Origin: Streptomyces longispororuber
Lineage (GTDB): Bacteria > Actinomycetota > Actinomycetes > Streptomycetales > Streptomycetaceae
Direction: 5' to 3'
NCBI RefSeq assembly: GCF_014656095.1
Contig: NZ_BNBT01000024.1
Coordinates: 1 to 64,000, forward strand
DNA length: 64,000 nt
Made by a program: the position numbers and the translations under genes. The notes beneath the pieces are model-generated. The model was not told the DNA's origin. It searched no databases and worked only from the letters and a program-made list of their open reading frames with translations. The first letter of the stretch is position 1, and every line of letters begins with the position of its first letter. Shown piece by piece: positions 17,786 to 26,731 of this stretch.

Positions 17786-20263
17786 TCAGCCGTACGTGAC
17801 CGTGAACCGGCCCGTCCCGGCCGGTACGCGCACGTCGTCGCCGGACACCGGCAGCGCGCGCCCGTCCGCCGTGGCCGCCCGCACCGGGCCGAACCGGCAC
17901 GGGTAGACGAACCGGACGCCCTCCGGGGCCCGGGTGACGTCCACGGTCACCGTGCGCTCACCCGCGTCGTGCCCGAGCCGGTAGCCGAACGGCGCGCCGA
18001 ACAGCGTCGGCGCCTCCGCCACGGCCACCGTGCCGCCGTCCGGCACCCAGTGCGGGCGCACGCCCGGCGCGACGTACAGGTGCGGGTCGCGGTCCTCGTC
18101 GGCCTCGAAGAAGAGGATGTCGCGGACCAGGAGCAGGTACTCCGCCGCCGCCCAGCCGTGCGGGATGTCGCCCATGTACCAGTGCCGGTGCGGCACTTCG
18201 CCGTAGTCGGAGGCGATGGGGAAGGCGTGCTGCTCGTTCCAGGCGCCGAGCGCCACGGCCCGGTCCTCCGCGCGCGGCGACGCGGCGGCCACGGTCCAGC
18301 CGAGCAGCGCGTCCATCCGCCCCGGGTCCCCGGCCAGCAGGTAGGCGTGCGCCAACTGCAGGGTGAGGTAGGGGCCGTAGGCGTTCCAGGCCGCCTCGTG
18401 CCGGAAGCCCCCGGTGACGAAGCGGGCGTACATCGTGTCGAGCGTGTACCGGGCCGCCCGGTCGATGTCGCCGCCCAGCTTGGCGCCCATGTGCAGCCGC
18501 AGCGGGTGGAAGTACGCCGCCGCGCCGATCATCGTCGAGTCGCGCCGCCCGACGTCGCCGGGCCCGGTCGGGATGTACGTCTCCCACTCGCCGCGGCGGC
18601 GCTGCTCGGCCAGCACCCAGCGGACGGACGCGGCCGTGGCCTCCTTCAGGTCGTCGTAGGCGGCCCACAGTTCCTCCGTCTCCGGGGTGCCGAGGCGCTC
18701 GGCGAGGCGCGCGGCCTCGTACAGCCCCGCGATGCCCCACAGGTCGTCCCAGTAGTGCGGCTTGTCGCGCTCGCCGAGGTGCTCGGCGCTCCAGCCGCTG
18801 TGCAGCAGGCCGTACCCGTCGCGGTTGTCGCGCAGCCAGCGCGCGGCGTCGACGACGTACGGCGTGTACAGCTTCGCGCCGAACGCCGCGTCCCGGCCGC
18901 GCGTGCGGTCGAAGCGGCCGATCGCCCACAGCGCCTGGCCGTTGCTGTCCCACTCGCGGTCGTCCTTCTCGTGCGGGCCGCCGTAGAAGCCGTACTCGGC
19001 GCACGGCCCGATCCGGCCCGTGCCGCGGTTGAACCGCAGCGGGTAGTGCGTGCCCAACTGGTGTTCCGCGAGGGCCGTGTCGCCCACGAGGGAGCACGCG
19101 GTGGCCTCCACCGACGAGTCCCGGATCCAGAACGAGTCGTACACCGTCGGGCCCGGGTGGATCTCGCCGTGGTCGGAGAGCACCAGCAACTGGGCCCGCG
19201 CCTGCCGGAACTGGTCCGTCAGATGCGCCACCGGCCCGGGCAGGTCGGGCTGCACGCCCTGGCCGAGCAGTTTCGCCGCCCAGAACGCGTGGTGCGCCTC
19301 CTCCAGGGCGTCGGCGGGCGTGGCGCGCAGTTCCGCCAGGTCGTCGGCCCCGCTGTACAGGTCGACGGGCAGCCGGGCGTCCAGCGTGAACTCCTCCTCG
19401 CCCGCCACCCGGAACGGCCACGCGAACGCCGCGCTGCACAGGCCCGCGACCTGGTCCTGCGCCTGGAGCGCCGCGTTCAGCTTGCCGCCGGTGGCCAGGT
19501 CGTGGAACGGGTTGCGCAGCAGGTACGCCGCCGGGTCATGGGTGAAGTCCGGGTTGCCGTACACGCCGTGGTGCTCCGGCGGGGTGTCGAACACCGGGCC
19601 CCAGCCGCTGTTGGTCTCCACGCGGGCCTCGTCGGGCAGGTAGCGCAGGAACGTCAGCCTGCGGTCGGTGATCTGCTCGCCGCGCCGGTCGTGGCGCTGG
19701 AAGCCGCTCGGGCCGGCGGGCAGCACCGCCGCGCACAGCCAGCCCTCGCGCGGGCGCCCGTCCGGGCTGCGCACGGCCAGGCGCGTCACGGCCAGGTCCC
19801 GCTGCCGGGCGCCGACCGCCGCCGCGAAGGTCCGCTGCTCGTACGCGGCCCCGCCCGGCGCCCGGAACGCCGTGACGACCGCGGGCAGGTGCGGCGCCTC
19901 GATCCGCTGCTCCACCGTGCCGCCCGCCGCGAGCTGCGGCAGGCTCAGCGTGCCCGCCGCCGGGTCGTACAGGAAGAACGTCAGGCTGTACTTGTCGTAG
20001 ACCGGCTCGATCTCGCCCGCCTGCCCGATCAGCGACTCCTGGCGGTGGTCCTTCACCCCCACCATGTGCCAGTACCGGTACAGGGCGTTGGAGGCGAAGG
20101 CGGCCTCCTTCGACGCGTACGTACCCCGGTCGAAGTCGTCGCTCCAGCGCCGGAACGCGGCCTGCGCCCACCACGGCACGGGATACGGCACCCGCGCCCG
20201 GTCGGCCCACCCGCGCCACATGACCTCGTAGAACATCCACTCGTGCGACTGTGCCACTCCCAT
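17786..20263 (-). CDS. cytoplasmic six-hairpin (alpha/alpha)6 glycosidase-like protein
   Basis: An 825-aa protein with no signal peptide. The N-terminal 300 residues look like a beta-sandwich and the remainder contains the helical-barrel type segments FWIRDSSVEATA, WDSNGQALWAIGRF, WDDLWGIAGLYEAARLAERL and HRHWYMGDIPHGWAAAEYLL seen in trehalase/GH15/GH63-like enzymes. A small C-terminal beta domain ends RFTVTYG. An acidic catalytic pair is plausible in the DS and GDIPHGW regions but cannot be assigned safely. ATG 20263 was chosen since GGGGGTGG precedes it and the protein begins MGVAQSHEWMFYEVMWRGW; a GTG two codons in is possible. It follows the desaturase gene by 189 bp on the same strand. 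Confidence 0.72.
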   Translation of the reverse strand: MGVAQSHEWMFYEVMWRGWADRARVPYPVPWWAQAAFRRWSDDFDRGTYASKEAAFASNALYRYWHMVGVKDHRQESLIGQAGEIEPVYDKYSLTFFLYDPAAGTLSLPQLAAGGTVEQRIEAPHLPAVVTAFRAPGGAAYEQRTFAAAVGARQRDLAVTRLAVRSPDGRPREGWLCAAVLPAGPSGFQRHDRRGEQITDRRLTFLRYLPDEARVETNSGWGPVFDTPPEHHGVYGNPDFTHDPAAYLLRNPFHDLATGGKLNAALQAQDQVAGLCSAAFAWPFRVAGEEEFTLDARLPVDLYSGADDLAELRATPADALEEAHHAFWAAKLLGQGVQPDLPGPVAHLTDQFRQARAQLLVLSDHGEIHPGPTVYDSFWIRDSSVEATACSLVGDTALAEHQLGTHYPLRFNRGTGRIGPCAEYGFYGGPHEKDDREWDSNGQALWAIGRFDRTRGRDAAFGAKLYTPYVVDAARWLRDNRDGYGLLHSGWSAEHLGERDKPHYWDDLWGIAGLYEAARLAERLGTPETEELWAAYDDLKEATAASVRWVLAEQRRRGEWETYIPTGPGDVGRRDSTMIGAAAYFHPLRLHMGAKLGGDIDRAARYTLDTMYARFVTGGFRHEAAWNAYGPYLTLQLAHAYLLAGDPGRMDALLGWTVAAASPRAEDRAVALGAWNEQHAFPIASDYGEVPHRHWYMGDIPHGWAAAEYLLLVRDILFFEADEDRDPHLYVAPGVRPHWVPDGGTVAVAEAPTLFGAPFGYRLGHDAGERTVTVDVTRAPEGVRFVYPCRFGPVRAATADGRALPVSGDDVRVPAGTGRFTVTYG

Positions 20264-20452
20264 CCACCCCCAGGGGTCGACGACGGTGCCTCGTCCGCCC
20301 ACCATGGCACCGGGGCGGGGGGTCGTACATCGGTGCGGCTGGCGGTGGACGGAGGGCGTCGCCGAAGGGGGCGGTGTCGCGCGCCCGGGGCCGCCGGCGC
20401 GGCTGCGCCGACGGCCTGGTCCGGGGCTGGCCCGGTCCGGGGGCGGCGCCCC

Positions 20453-21421
20453 TCAGCCCCGTGCGGCCATGCGGGCCCGGCGGGCGGCGAGGCGTTCGTC
20501 GAAGCGGCGGGCCTCCGTGTCGAGGCCGTCGAGGTAGAGGCCCAGCTCCTCCTGCGCGCGGATGCCGTCGGGGCCGAGCCCCGGCACCTCCATGACCTTG
20601 AGGAAGCGCAGGACGGGCTGGAGGACGTCGTCGTGGTGGATGCGCAGGTTGTAGACGCCGCCGATGGCCATCTTCGCGGCGGCCCGCTCGAAGCCGGGGA
20701 TGCCGTGGCCGGGCATGCGGAAGTCGACCACCACGTCCCGCACCGCGCGCATCGTCGCGTCGGGCGCGAGCTCGAAGGCGGCCTTGAGGAGGTTGCGGTA
20801 GAAGACCATGTGCAGGTTCTCGTCGGTGGCGATGCGGGCCAGCATCCGGTCGCAGACCGGGTCGCCGGACTGGTGTCCGGTGTTGCGGTGGGAGATGCGG
20901 GTGGCCAGCTCCTGGAACGCCACGTAGGCGACGGAGTGCAGCATCGAGTGCCGGTTGTCGGACTCGAACCCCTCGCTCATGTGCGACATACGGAAACGTT
21001 CAAGCTGGTCCGGGTCCACGGCCCGGGACGCGAGCAGGTAGTCCCGCATCACGATGCCGTGGCGGCCCTCCTCGGCCGTCCAGCGGTGCACCCACGTGCC
21101 CCACGCCCCGTCGCGGCCGAAGAGTGAGGCGATCTCGTGGTGGTAGCTCGGCAGGTTGTCCTCGGTCAGGAGGTTGACGACGAGAGCGATCCGGCCGACG
21201 TCGGTGACGGGGGACTGGGACAGCTCCCAGGCCTCGCCGTCCTCGAACAGGCCGGGGAAGTTGCGGGCGTCGGAGAACGGCACGTACTCGTGCGGCATCC
21301 AGTCCTTGGCGACCTTCAGGTGGCGGTTGAGCTCTTTCTCGACCACCTCCTCCAGCGCGTACAGCAACCGGGCGTCGGTCCAGGTGTCCGGGCTGCCGAG
21401 GTGGGGAGAGGTGAGCGTCAC
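20453..21421 (-). CDS. acyl-ACP desaturase (ferritin-like di-iron fatty acid desaturase)
   Basis: A 322-aa soluble desaturase of the stearoyl-ACP type that introduces a double bond into ACP-bound acyl chains using a di-iron centre. Both EXXH motifs are visible: EEGRH (residues 117-121) and DENLH (about 200), with additional ligands in LEEVVEKEL and the ELATRIS helix. GTG 21421 was preferred to ATG 21457 because GGAG lies 6 nt upstream and the protein then starts MTLTSPHLGSPDTW. The upstream 21524-21561 region carries three copies of a GTAGGTTA-type half-site, so it is likely repressed by a TetR-like regulator responding to acyl chains or membrane state. The regulator is not adjacent. Confidence 0.93.
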   Translation of the reverse strand: MTLTSPHLGSPDTWTDARLLYALEEVVEKELNRHLKVAKDWMPHEYVPFSDARNFPGLFEDGEAWELSQSPVTDVGRIALVVNLLTEDNLPSYHHEIASLFGRDGAWGTWVHRWTAEEGRHGIVMRDYLLASRAVDPDQLERFRMSHMSEGFESDNRHSMLHSVAYVAFQELATRISHRNTGHQSGDPVCDRMLARIATDENLHMVFYRNLLKAAFELAPDATMRAVRDVVVDFRMPGHGIPGFERAAAKMAIGGVYNLRIHHDDVLQPVLRFLKVMEVPGLGPDGIRAQEELGLYLDGLDTEARRFDERLAARRARMAARG

Positions 21422-21523
21422 AGGGGCTCCAGAAGAGGGGGAATGGGGGGACGACATACGCGTGGGGTGGGGACGGGCGGGACGGTGCGCGGGGGGCCCG
21501 CGGCACCGGTCACCGCGAACAAG

Positions 21524-21561
21524 GTTACCTACGGCATCGTAGGTTACGTTTCCGTAGGTTA
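21524..21561. promoter_or_regulatory. triple half-site operator upstream of the desaturase
   Basis: GTTACCTACG (21524-21533), GCAT, CGTAGGTTAC (21538-21547) form a near-perfect inverted repeat, and a third CGTAGGTTA copy starts at 21553, 15 bp after the second. The block is AT-richer than its surroundings and sits about 100 bp before the desaturase start, overlapping where a promoter is expected. Confidence 0.65.
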
Positions 21562-21677
21562 AACCCGACGTAAAGGTGTGACGGTGGTCTCAGGGGCCGG
21601 TGGCAGCCGGCCCCTGGTCCCGGCGGGCGGGGGGCGCGTGGTGGCTGACCTGGCGTGCGGGGGCGCGCGGCGGTGGC

Positions 21678-23213
21678 TCAGCGCATCGCCAGGCGCCGGG
21701 TGACGGCCGCGCTGAGGATGCGTACGCCGCGCGTCGAACCCGGCGGGAGGCCGGTGAGCTCCCGCACCCGGCGCAGCCGGTAGTCCAGGGTGCGGGGGTG
21801 GACGTTGAGCGCGGCCGCCGTGGCGCTCCGGTCCATGTCGTGGCGGTAGTACGCGTCGAGGGTGACGACGAGGTCCGGTCCGGGTTCGAGGCGCCCGGCC
21901 ACGGTGGCCAGCCAGGCGTCGACGAGGGGTACGTCCGCGACGGCGAGTTCGACGAAGACGTCCGCGGTGGTGTGCGGCCGCGGCCTGGCGGGCGCGCGCC
22001 GCAGCGGCGCCGCCCTGCTGATCCGCCGGGCCCGGGTGAGGGCGCCGGCGAGCTCCGCGAGCGGCGCGGTGGCGATGCCCGCGGCGCAGGCGCGGCCGAC
22101 GGCACCGGCGAAGTCCCGTACGAGGTCACGGGCGAGGTCGGGCACGGCCTCGAAGGTGAGGTCGGGTACGGGGGCGGAGGTGAGGTCCGGCGCGGGGTCG
22201 GAGGCGGGGCGGGGTGAGGGGCCGGGGGTGAGGTCCGGCGCGGGGTCGGGCGGCGGGCCGGGCTCGTGGGCGGGCGGGGGAGCGGGGGGAGGGTGATCGG
22301 GAGGAGGGTCGGATGCGGGCACGGGGGGTCTGCGGCCGGGGGTGGTGGCAGGGCGTCTGCGGCCCGATGCGGGCGCGGGGGGCGTGCGGCCAAGGGCGAG
22401 CGCGGGGCGTGTGCGGCCGGAGGCGGGCGCCGCAGCGGGCGTGCGGCCGGGGGCGGGGGTGAGCGGGGACGCCCCTCCGGTCGCGCCGGGTGGCTTCGGC
22501 GTCTCCTCGGTGGCGGGGACCAGGGCGATCAGCTCCCCGCCCCCGTCGCCCGCCGGGCACCACACCATGGGCACCCGGTGGGCCTTCACCAGGTGCTCGA
22601 CCTCGCGCTGCGGCCCGCCGTGTCCGCCGGTCCCGTCCGCCACCCGGATCACCGTCACCGCGCAGCACCGGGGCAGCTCCATGCCCACGGCCGGGGCGAG
22701 CTCCGCCGCCAGGGGGTCGTGGGTGAGGAGCGACCTGGCGAGCAGGGCGACCTGCTCGACGTACGGCAGGCGGTGGCGCAGGGCGGTCACGAAGCCCTGG
22801 CAGTAGGCGCCGATGCCGCGCTCGCCCTGCGGGGCGAACCAGCCCATGACGCGCAGGAGTTCCTGGGCTGCGCCGCCGCGCTGGGCGTCGACCGCCTCGT
22901 GGATGTCGCGCAGCATCAGCGCGGTGTGCAGGCGCAGGACGCGCTGCCGTGACTCCAGGGACATGCCCGAGCCGCCCCGCACCTCGCCCATGGCGGCGAT
23001 GGCGGCGAGGTCGTCCGGCGTCAACGGAGCGTTGTGCGGGGCGAGTTCGAGCGTGCGGCGGCGCAGCCACACCGCGTACTCCAGTGTCTCGGCCCGGGCG
23101 CGGGCGTCGGTGTCCAGGGAGGCGAACTCCGGGATCTCGCGCGCGTACGCCTCGACCTCCCGGCGTGCGCTGGCCGCCGCTTGCCGGGCCAGCTCGGCGA
23201 AGAGGCTCCTCAT
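21678..23213 (-). CDS. PucR-family regulator with an extended proline-rich linker
   Basis: A 511-aa regulator. Residues about 1-240 are the helical N-terminal region (AFAELARQ-type start, then APLTPDDLAAIAAMGE and LRLHTALMLRDIHEAV). The C-terminal 60 residues are the PucR helix-turn-helix with YYRHDMDRSATAAALNVHPR and the TLDYRLRRVRELTG signature. Between them, about residues 250-370, lies a low-complexity linker of PAP, GRTP and PAPDLT repeats, encoded by internal DNA repeats. ATG 23213 was taken as start; ATG 23225 four codons upstream is equally possible as neither has a clear SD. Divergent from the DUF4394 gene. Ligand and targets unknown. Confidence 0.85.
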   Translation of the reverse strand: MRSLFAELARQAAASARREVEAYAREIPEFASLDTDARARAETLEYAVWLRRRTLELAPHNAPLTPDDLAAIAAMGEVRGGSGMSLESRQRVLRLHTALMLRDIHEAVDAQRGGAAQELLRVMGWFAPQGERGIGAYCQGFVTALRHRLPYVEQVALLARSLLTHDPLAAELAPAVGMELPRCCAVTVIRVADGTGGHGGPQREVEHLVKAHRVPMVWCPAGDGGGELIALVPATEETPKPPGATGGASPLTPAPGRTPAAAPASGRTRPALALGRTPPAPASGRRRPATTPGRRPPVPASDPPPDHPPPAPPPAHEPGPPPDPAPDLTPGPSPRPASDPAPDLTSAPVPDLTFEAVPDLARDLVRDFAGAVGRACAAGIATAPLAELAGALTRARRISRAAPLRRAPARPRPHTTADVFVELAVADVPLVDAWLATVAGRLEPGPDLVVTLDAYYRHDMDRSATAAALNVHPRTLDYRLRRVRELTGLPPGSTRGVRILSAAVTRRLAMR

Positions 23214-23458
23214 GGCCGCGAGCATCCCACCGCGCGCGAACGGCCCGACAGGCGGGAACCGGTCGCCGTGCACATGTCGCGCACATATAACCCGGGAGGG
23301 CGGGCCGCGGTTTGTCACCGTGCGCAAAGTTCCCCGGCTGCGCCGGCCTTGTCCCCGCATCCGCTTGTCGGCCCCCGGTGACCTGGGCTTAATGGGAACC
23401 GCGTACCCGCCCGTGGGGGGAACACCGTGGCGATCGGGAGAACCCGCATCCGCCCCAA

Positions 23459-23488
23459 GACGCAGTCCGGCACGACGCAGTCCGGCAC
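23459..23488 (+). repeat. 15-bp tandem direct repeat in the leader of the DUF4394 gene
   Basis: GACGCAGTCCGGCAC occurs twice in direct succession (23459-23473, 23474-23488) just before the GGGAGGG SD. It could be a short slippage repeat or a pair of protein sites. Confidence 0.6.
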
Positions 23489-23506
23489 AACGGGAGGGAA
23501 GACACC

Positions 23507-24394
23507 ATGAAGGTTTCCAGCAGATCGCGCGCCAGGAGGAGATGCGCGGCGGCGGTCGCGGTGCTCACCGCGTCGACGGCGCTCATGATGGGGGCGCCCG
23601 GCACCGGCTCGGCGGCGCCCGCCGTCACGCCCAGCCTGCAGGCGTTCGGGATCAGCGGCGACGGCCTCCTGATGGCCGCGTTCAAGACCGACAAGCCGCA
23701 GCAACTGGACTGGGTGCGGGAGATCACCGGCCTCAAGGGCGACCAGAAGGTGGTCGGCATCGACTTCCGGGTCCAGGACGGCCAGTTGTACGGGGTCGGC
23801 GACAAGGGCGGCATCTACACGTTCAAGTGGCCGCCGGACGTGCCGGAACCGACCGCCACCAAGGTCTCCCAGCTCCAGTTCGACCTGCTCGGCACCAACT
23901 TCGGCGTCGACTTCAACCCGGCGGCCGACCGGCTGAGGGTGATCAGCGACGGCGCCCAGAACCTGCGGCACAACCTGAACACCCACACCACGGAGGAAGA
24001 CATCGCCCTCACCACTCCGCCCATCACCGGGTGGACGCGGGGCGTCAGCGCGGCCGGGTACACGAACAACGACCTCAACGGGGCCACCGGTACCCTCCTG
24101 TTCGACATCGACACCAAGAACGACCAGCTCGTCGTCCAGGCCCCGGCCAACAACGGCACCCTGTCGCCGGTCGGTTCCCTCGGGGTCGACGCGGGGCCCA
24201 ACGCGGGCCTCGACATCTACAGCACCCTCTCGGGCGGCAAGACGGTCTCGAACGCGGGCTTCGCCATCCTCGGCCCCGCGTCCGGCACCGGCAATCCGAG
24301 CCTCTACAACGTCAACCTGTTCACCGGTGAGACCGGCGTCATCGGCCGCTTCCCCGTGAACATCACGGACGTGGCCATCTATCCCGGCAGGTGA
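23507..24394 (+). CDS. secreted DUF4394 domain protein
   Basis: A 295-aa exported protein. The N-terminus MKVSSRSRARRRC plus a hydrophobic stretch ending GTGSAAPAV is a Sec signal peptide. The mature part is a beta-rich DUF4394 domain with its typical phrases: LVGIDFR-like GIDFRVQDGQLYGVG, VDFNPAADRLRVISD, AGYTNNDLNGATGTLLFDID and ITDVAIYPGR at the end. The function of DUF4394 is unknown; the fold looks like a propeller with repeats of D-x-x-T/N. ATG 23507 follows CGGGAGGGAAG. It is divergent from the PucR gene and ends in a shared bidirectional terminator. Confidence 0.9.
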   Translation: MKVSSRSRARRRCAAAVAVLTASTALMMGAPGTGSAAPAVTPSLQAFGISGDGLLMAAFKTDKPQQLDWVREITGLKGDQKVVGIDFRVQDGQLYGVGDKGGIYTFKWPPDVPEPTATKVSQLQFDLLGTNFGVDFNPAADRLRVISDGAQNLRHNLNTHTTEEDIALTTPPITGWTRGVSAAGYTNNDLNGATGTLLFDIDTKNDQLVVQAPANNGTLSPVGSLGVDAGPNAGLDIYSTLSGGKTVSNAGFAILGPASGTGNPSLYNVNLFTGETGVIGRFPVNITDVAIYPGR

Positions 24395-24400
24395 ACCAGG

Positions 24401-24430
24401 ACCGCGGCCCGGCGCCCGCCGGGCCGCGGT
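24401..24430. terminator. bidirectional 14-bp hairpin between DUF4394 and UvrA-like genes
   Basis: ACCGCGGCCCGGCG (24401-24414) and CGCCGGGCCGCGGT (24417-24430) are perfect complements; it sits between convergent stops at 24394 and 24436. Confidence 0.8.
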
Positions 24431-24435
24431 GACGC

Positions 24436-26721
24436 CTACGCGGCCACCGCCCGCCGCAGGTGCTCCGCGGTGAACGAGTCCCGTGCGGCGAGCAGTTCGC
24501 GCGGCGTCCCCTCGAAGACGATCCGGCCGCCGTGCTTGCCGCCGTCGGGCCCGAGGTCGACGACCCAGTCCGCGTGCTTGACGACGTCCAGGTTGTGCTC
24601 GACGACCAGGACGGTGTTCCCGGCGTCGACGATCCGGTCGAGCAGCGCGAGGAGCCCGGCGACGTCCGCCATGTGCAGGCCGGTCGTCGGCTCGTCCAGG
24701 ACGTACGTCGTGCCGGTCCGGTGGAGCTGCGTGGCGAGCTTGATGCGCTGGCGCTCGCCGCCGGAGAGGGTGCTCAGCGGCTGCCCGAGGGTGAGGTACG
24801 TGAGCCCCACGTCCCGCAGGGCCCCGAGGCGGCGGCGCACCGCCGCGTCCGGGAAGTCCTCCAGGAACGCCAGCGCGTCCTCGGCGGTCATGTCCAGGAC
24901 GTCCACGACCGAGCGCCCGCCCACGGTGAGGCGCAGCACCTCCTCCTTGAAGCGCCGCCCCGCGCACCGCTCGCAGGTCGTCGTGACCGGGTCCATGAAG
25001 GCCAGGTCGCTGTGGATGACGCCGCGGCCCCGGCAACCCTCGCACGCGCCGCTGGAGTTGAAGCTGAACAGCCCGGCCTCCGCGCCCGTGTGCCGGGCGA
25101 ACAGCGCACGCACCCGGTCCATGATCCCCAGATACGTGGCCGGGGTGGACCGGCCCGAGATCCCGATGGACGACTGGTCGACGACCACGGCGTCCGGGTG
25201 CTGCGCGGTGAACACCTCGGAGACGAGCGTGCTCTTGCCCGAGCCGGCGACGCCGGTGACGACCGTGAGCACGCCCGCGGGCAGGCGGACGGTGACGTCC
25301 TTGAGGTTGTGCAGCCCGGCGTCCTTGATCCACAGCTCGCCGGACGGTTCGCGCGGGTGCTCCTTCACGCCCGTGGCGCGGCGCAGGGCGCGGCCGGTGA
25401 GGGTGTCGGCGGCGCGCAGCTCCGCGGGGGTGCCCTCGAAGACGACGTGGCCGCCGTGGGTGCCCGCGGCCGGGCCCATGTCGACGACGTGGTCGGCGAC
25501 CGCGATCACGTCCGGGTCGTGCTCGACGACGAGGACGGTGTTGCCCTTGTCGCGCAGGCGCAGCAGCAGGTCGTTGAGCCGGCCCACGTCCCGCGGGTGC
25601 AGCCCGACGCTCGGCTCGTCGAAGATGTACGTCATGCCGGTCAGGCTGGAGCCCAGGTGCCGGACCATCTTCAGGCGCTGGCCCTCGCCGCCGGAGAGCG
25701 TGGACGTCTCGCGGTCCAGGCTGAGGTAGCCGAGCCCGATGGCCTCGACGCGTTCGAGCGCGGCGACGGCGGCCGCCGCGACGGGCCCCGCGACCGGGTC
25801 GTCGACGCGGCCGAGCTCCGCGATCAGATCGGTGACCTCCATCCGGGCGCAGTCGGCGATGGACAGGCCGTTGATCCGGGTGGCGAGCGCGGCGGGGTTC
25901 AGGCGCGCGCCGTCGCAGGCGGGGCAGCGGGCCTCGGTGAGGAACGCCTCCACCAGGTCGCGGGTCTTCTGCGACAGGGCGGACAGGTCGCGGTTGAGGT
26001 AGAGGCGTTCGAAGCGGTCGGCGAGCCCCTCGAAGTCGATGTCCCGCGCCCCGCCGGTGTTGTCGACGGTGACCTTCCCGCCGGGGCGCCCGCGCAGCAG
26101 GTACCGCCGCTCCTCGGCGGTGAAGTCGCCGACCGGCTTGTGCGGGTCCAGGTCCGCGCTGTTGGTGTACGTCTGGCCGTGCCAGGTCCCGGCGGCGAAC
26201 GGCGGGAAGAGGATCGCGCCGTCCGCCAGGGACCTGGCCGGGTCCAGGATGCGGTCGTAGTCGGGCCGCACGGTGCGGCCGAGCCCGTCGCACTCGGGGC
26301 ACATGCCGCTCGGGTCGTTGAAGGAGTACGCGGTGGCCGGGCCCGCGCTCGGCGTGCCGTGCCGGGAGAACAGGACCCGGATCACCGCGTAGATGTCCGT
26401 CATCGTGCCGACGGTGGACCGGGAGTGGCCGCCGATCGGCTTCTGGTCCACCACGATCGCGGGCGCCAGGTCCTCGATGGCGTCCGCGTGCGGCCGCTCG
26501 TACTTCGGCAGCCGGTTGCGGACGAACCACGTGAACGTCTCGTTGAGCTGGCGCTGCGACTCCACCGCGATGGTGTCGAAGACGACCGACGACTTCCCCG
26601 ATCCTGACACCCCGGTGAAGACCGTCAGGCGGCCCTTCGGAATGCGCAGGCTCACCTCCTTCAGGTTGTTCTCGCGGGCTCCGGTGACGGTGATGTGGTC
26701 GTGCGTGAGTGCTGCGTGCAT
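24436..26721 (-). CDS. UvrA-like ATPase (short UvrA / DrrC-type drug-resistance homologue)
   Basis: A 761-aa ABC protein, shorter than housekeeping UvrA (about 950 aa). It has two nucleotide-binding halves: Walker A GVSGSGKSS (residues about 37-45) and GVAGSGKST, signatures LSGGEGQR and LSGGERQR, and the zinc-type cysteine pairs CPECDGLG, CPACDGARL, CEGCRGRG and CERCAGRRF. Proteins of this size lack part of the insertion and UvrB-binding regions and are linked to resistance to DNA-binding antibiotics. It begins 10 bp after the stop of the ABC-F gene. The stop codon of that gene lies inside a TAGCGT box 7 nt before ATG 26721, so it may be read both from the ABC-F transcript and from its own leaderless promoter. 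Confidence 0.9.
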   Translation of the reverse strand: MHAALTHDHITVTGARENNLKEVSLRIPKGRLTVFTGVSGSGKSSVVFDTIAVESQRQLNETFTWFVRNRLPKYERPHADAIEDLAPAIVVDQKPIGGHSRSTVGTMTDIYAVIRVLFSRHGTPSAGPATAYSFNDPSGMCPECDGLGRTVRPDYDRILDPARSLADGAILFPPFAAGTWHGQTYTNSADLDPHKPVGDFTAEERRYLLRGRPGGKVTVDNTGGARDIDFEGLADRFERLYLNRDLSALSQKTRDLVEAFLTEARCPACDGARLNPAALATRINGLSIADCARMEVTDLIAELGRVDDPVAGPVAAAAVAALERVEAIGLGYLSLDRETSTLSGGEGQRLKMVRHLGSSLTGMTYIFDEPSVGLHPRDVGRLNDLLLRLRDKGNTVLVVEHDPDVIAVADHVVDMGPAAGTHGGHVVFEGTPAELRAADTLTGRALRRATGVKEHPREPSGELWIKDAGLHNLKDVTVRLPAGVLTVVTGVAGSGKSTLVSEVFTAQHPDAVVVDQSSIGISGRSTPATYLGIMDRVRALFARHTGAEAGLFSFNSSGACEGCRGRGVIHSDLAFMDPVTTTCERCAGRRFKEEVLRLTVGGRSVVDVLDMTAEDALAFLEDFPDAAVRRRLGALRDVGLTYLTLGQPLSTLSGGERQRIKLATQLHRTGTTYVLDEPTTGLHMADVAGLLALLDRIVDAGNTVLVVEHNLDVVKHADWVVDLGPDGGKHGGRIVFEGTPRELLAARDSFTAEHLRRAVAA

Positions 26722-26731
26722 GCACCCGACG

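Noticed and set aside
21422-21457. ATG 21457 as desaturase start
   Set aside because: Weak SD and a Ser/Pro-rich head; GTG 21421 has GGAG at 6 nt and starts at the conserved region.
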